Assembly: GCA_964454015.1 (NCBI GenBank) | Contig: CAYVQF010000008.1 | Location: forward strand, 99,712 to 163,711 | DNA length: 64,000 nucleotides | Reading direction: 5' to 3' | DNA from: CAYVQF01 sp964454015 | Lineage (GTDB): Bacteria > Myxococcota_A > Bradymonadia > UBA4248 | Part shown: positions 61,999 through 64,000 of the stretch, piece after piece | Numbering within the stretch: the first letter of the stretch is position 1 | How the letters are laid out: each line of letters starts with the position of its first letter | Program-made: the position numbers and the translations under genes | The notes under the pieces: generated by a model | The model's database searches: none | What the model was told of the DNA's origin: nothing | What the model saw: the letters and a program-made list of their open reading frames with translations, nothing else

Positions 61999-62403
61999 AT
62001 GTGGCGTCCTTCCGTTGTAAAAGTCATCGCTTGCTTGGCCTGCGCCCTCCTACTGCAAGGGTGGGTGGAGGTGTTGGCCGATGCGTTGACCCAAAGTCAC
62101 CAGTGGAATGCGGCGCAGCAGCGCTTTGATCATGTGGTGCTAGTCGGCACGGCGACAGGGCCGCAGTTGCCGAGTCCGCGTGCCGCCCTCGACGCCGAGG
62201 GGCGCGATTTCGAGCTCCATGCGGTGCCTTGTTTGGCATTGGCACATTTCAACCTGTGCCACACGAGCCTGCTGAGCGCGCCAGGGATGCTGACGGTGCT
62301 GCAGGCGCCGCCCGTGCTGACATCGCCGCATCGCACGCCGGTACGCTATCCCATACAGCGAACCTTGGCGTTGGCGCCCAAGACCTCGCCGCCCAGCGCT
62401 TGA
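61999..62403 (+). CDS. Small exported protein of unknown function
   Basis: From ATG 61999 the product is 134 residues with an N-terminal hydrophobic segment (VVKVIACLACALLLQGWVEV) serving as signal peptide or anchor. The rest has two cysteines (VPCLAL, NLCHT) and a proline-rich C-terminus. No family is recognised. The ribosome-binding site is weak, and the frame extends upstream to 61954 with a TTG start. Confidence 0.45.
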   Translation: MWRPSVVKVIACLACALLLQGWVEVLADALTQSHQWNAAQQRFDHVVLVGTATGPQLPSPRAALDAEGRDFELHAVPCLALAHFNLCHTSLLSAPGMLTVLQAPPVLTSPHRTPVRYPIQRTLALAPKTSPPSA

Positions 62404-62658
62404 GGCAGCGTTGCTGAGGGCCATCTGCTCTGGCTGCGCGACAGACTAGGGTTGCGCGACGTGTTTGAGCACCGTCCGGACTTGTGCGGGGCGCTTGTGT
62501 TCTCCGAAAGCCCAGGTGCCTAGCGCCAGCAAGGCGGCCCTGCTGAGGTGATGGCCGAGGAATGGCTGTGCAGGCGTGCGCGGGAGGCGTGATGAGCGCT
62601 GGACCTGGGCGCGTCCGCTGAGAGATCGATCCCGAGTTGGGTAGAGGAGTTAGGCGAG

Positions 62659-63369
62659 ATGATGGAGTTGATGGAAAAGGGCGGGGTGATGATGCTGCCC
62701 ATCATGGTGTCGTCGGTGTTGGCCCTGGCGGTGATCGTCGAGCGCGCACTGGCCTTCAGCAGAAATCGCTCCTTTGGTGAGGCTGCGTGGCGACGTCTGC
62801 TCGACAAGGTGCGCGCCGGAGACTCGGCGGGCGCCGTGGCGGATCTCAGCGATAAACGTCGTCCGACGGCGGTGTTGCTCAAGGCCGTGTTGATGGTCGA
62901 TGGGGACGCCGAGGGGCGGGCCAAGCGCGCCTCCTTGGAGGGAGATGAGATCCTGCGGCGGATGAGCCAGAGGGTCGAGTGGCTGGCCATTATTGGGGCC
63001 CTCACCCCGCTGATGGGTTTGCTGGGGACAGTGGTGGGGATGATTCGCGTGTTTTCGAATGTGGCTGCCGTGGGTGATGTCAACGACATCTCGCTGTTGG
63101 CGGGTGGGATCTGGGAGGCGTTGTTGACCACGGCCGCGGGTTTGGCCGTGGCCTTGCCGGTGTTGATTACTTACCACGCGCTCCAGGGAAAAATAGACGC
63201 CTACGCTTTCGAAATGCGGAAGTATGGCGAAGAGCTGATTCTGTTGCTCCAGGGCCTGCCGAGTCGCTCCGTGGTAGCGCTGCGGCGGGAGGCCGGTGGT
63301 GCAGATGACGCGCCGCAGACCTTGGTGCGGTCCGGTGTGGGTGCGGACGCCACTGCCGAGGGGGCATAA
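62659..63369 (+). CDS. exbB: ExbB/TolQ-family proton-channel protein
   Basis: The 236-residue product has three membrane spans: near the N-terminus (MMLPIMVSSVLALAVIVERA), GALTPLMGLLGTVVGMIRVF and AAGLAVALPVLITYHAL, the last two carrying the conserved TolQ/ExbB helix pattern. It begins the exbB-exbD-tonB cluster; the ATG has GAGGAG some 15 nt upstream and GGCGAG adjacent. With ExbD it converts proton flow into TonB motion. A TolQ assignment cannot be excluded, but the TonB-like third gene favours ExbB. Confidence 0.85.
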   Translation: MMELMEKGGVMMLPIMVSSVLALAVIVERALAFSRNRSFGEAAWRRLLDKVRAGDSAGAVADLSDKRRPTAVLLKAVLMVDGDAEGRAKRASLEGDEILRRMSQRVEWLAIIGALTPLMGLLGTVVGMIRVFSNVAAVGDVNDISLLAGGIWEALLTTAAGLAVALPVLITYHALQGKIDAYAFEMRKYGEELILLLQGLPSRSVVALRREAGGADDAPQTLVRSGVGADATAEGA

Positions 63370-63371
63370 CG

Positions 63372-63801
63372 ATGATCGCCTTTAGCAGCCGTCGCGCTCG
63401 GGCGCGTGGGGAGGTCAACCTCACGCCTATGATAGATATCATCTTCAACCTGCTGGTGTTTTTTTTGATTATCGCCGTGGTGTCTCAGCGCGGCATGGCC
63501 ATCACCCTGCCCAAAGCCGACACGGCTGAGGCGCGCTCCGACGCGCCCCTGGAGATCATGGTGACCCGGGAGGGCACCATACTCTTTGATGGGAAGCCCG
63601 TGGCAGAGCACCAGCTCGAGGCGCTGTTGCGGGCCGAGAGAGCGCGGGCCGAGGGCGACCAGTCCGCGGTGGTGACCTTGAAGGCTGACGAGGCGGCGCC
63701 TTTTGGCCGCTTCATCCTCGTCATGGACACGGCGCGTAAGGTAGGCCTGACCAATCTGGTGATCGCCGCCGAGAGCAAGCCAGGGGCCAGGGAGGCAACA
63801 G

Positions 63802-63812
<11 letters not shown>
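63372..63812 (+). CDS. exbD: ExbD/TolR-family protein
   Basis: The 146-residue product has one N-terminal span with the proton-relaying aspartate in LTPMIDIIFNLLVFFLI and a periplasmic domain (LEIMVTREGTILFDGKPV). It begins 2 nt after exbB and overlaps the TonB-like gene by 11 nt, so the three are translationally coupled. Confidence 0.88.

Positions 63813-64000
<188 letters not shown>

Overview
The window is GC-rich, gene-dense chromosomal DNA from a Gram-negative bacterium. Outer-membrane biogenesis and lipoprotein genes (BamD-like, several lipobox proteins), an ExbB-ExbD-TonB cluster, a type IV pilus ATPase, a Ser/Thr kinase fused to an AAA ATPase and TPR array, VIT/vWA and CARDB/PPC surface proteins, and many TPR proteins fit a deltaproteobacterial lineage (Myxococcota, Bradymonadota or relatives). 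That placement is inferred from gene content only. No tRNA, rRNA, CRISPR array, insertion sequence or prophage was recognised.

Layout. 1-4.1 kb: truncated anti-sigma-like membrane protein (minus), then divergently a stand-alone MshEN-domain protein and PilB. 4.1-8.4 kb: kinase-AAA-TPR protein and a small secreted Cys-containing protein (minus). 9-13.6 kb: secreted FG-GAP/CBM9-like protein and two TPR proteins. 13.8-18.1 kb: family 2 glycosyltransferase, polysaccharide deacetylase and, convergent, an AsmA-like/GT51 transglycosylase fusion. 18.3-23.8 kb: an NTAQ1-type N-terminal glutamine amidase, archaeal-type pyrF, a SufS-like class V aminotransferase with an extra C-terminal region, and a DPYD-like PreT/PreA fusion ending in a strong terminator. 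24.1-30.5 kb: zinc-binding hypothetical, nadC, BamD-like lipoprotein, SEC-C protein, cNMP-binding protein, VIT/vWA lipoprotein. 30.5-33 kb: McrB-like AAA, DUF2357-like protein without a nuclease domain, and SixA-like phosphatase. 33.2-35 kb: PNP and RapZ. 35-38.2 kb: tightly coupled split transketolase plus RuBisCO-like protein. 38.5-43.2 kb: class III CoA transferase and a four-subunit biotin-dependent sodium-pump decarboxylase, most like methylmalonyl-CoA decarboxylase. 43.3-48.4 kb: hypothetical, RsmF-like methyltransferase, gap-pgk-tpi operon. 48.8-53.7 kb: lipoprotein, membrane protein, processive glycosyltransferase, UbiA-family DPPR-synthase-like enzyme. 53.7-58.4 kb: small lipoprotein coupled to a 1462-residue CARDB/PPC lipoprotein. 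58.7-62.4 kb: MoxR ATPase, a degenerate chorismate-binding enzyme, an orphan HypB GTPase and a small exported protein. 62.7-64 kb: ExbB, ExbD and the start of TonB, which runs into a 52-base C homopolymer.

How the genes work together. Lower glycolysis (gap, pgk, tpi) is one operon. The split transketolase and RuBisCO-like protein are translationally coupled and probably form a carbohydrate route. The CoA transferase and decarboxylase subunits likely couple acyl-CoA decarboxylation to sodium export. The glycosyltransferases, deacetylase, UbiA protein and GT51 fusion point to envelope glycan synthesis. The least conventional parts are the nuclease-less McrB/DUF2357 pair, the bacterial NTAQ1, the AsmA-GT51 fusion, the RuBisCO-like/transketolase operon, the DPYD-like enzyme without the catalytic cysteine, the degenerate chorismate enzyme, and several perfect palindromes in putative promoters.
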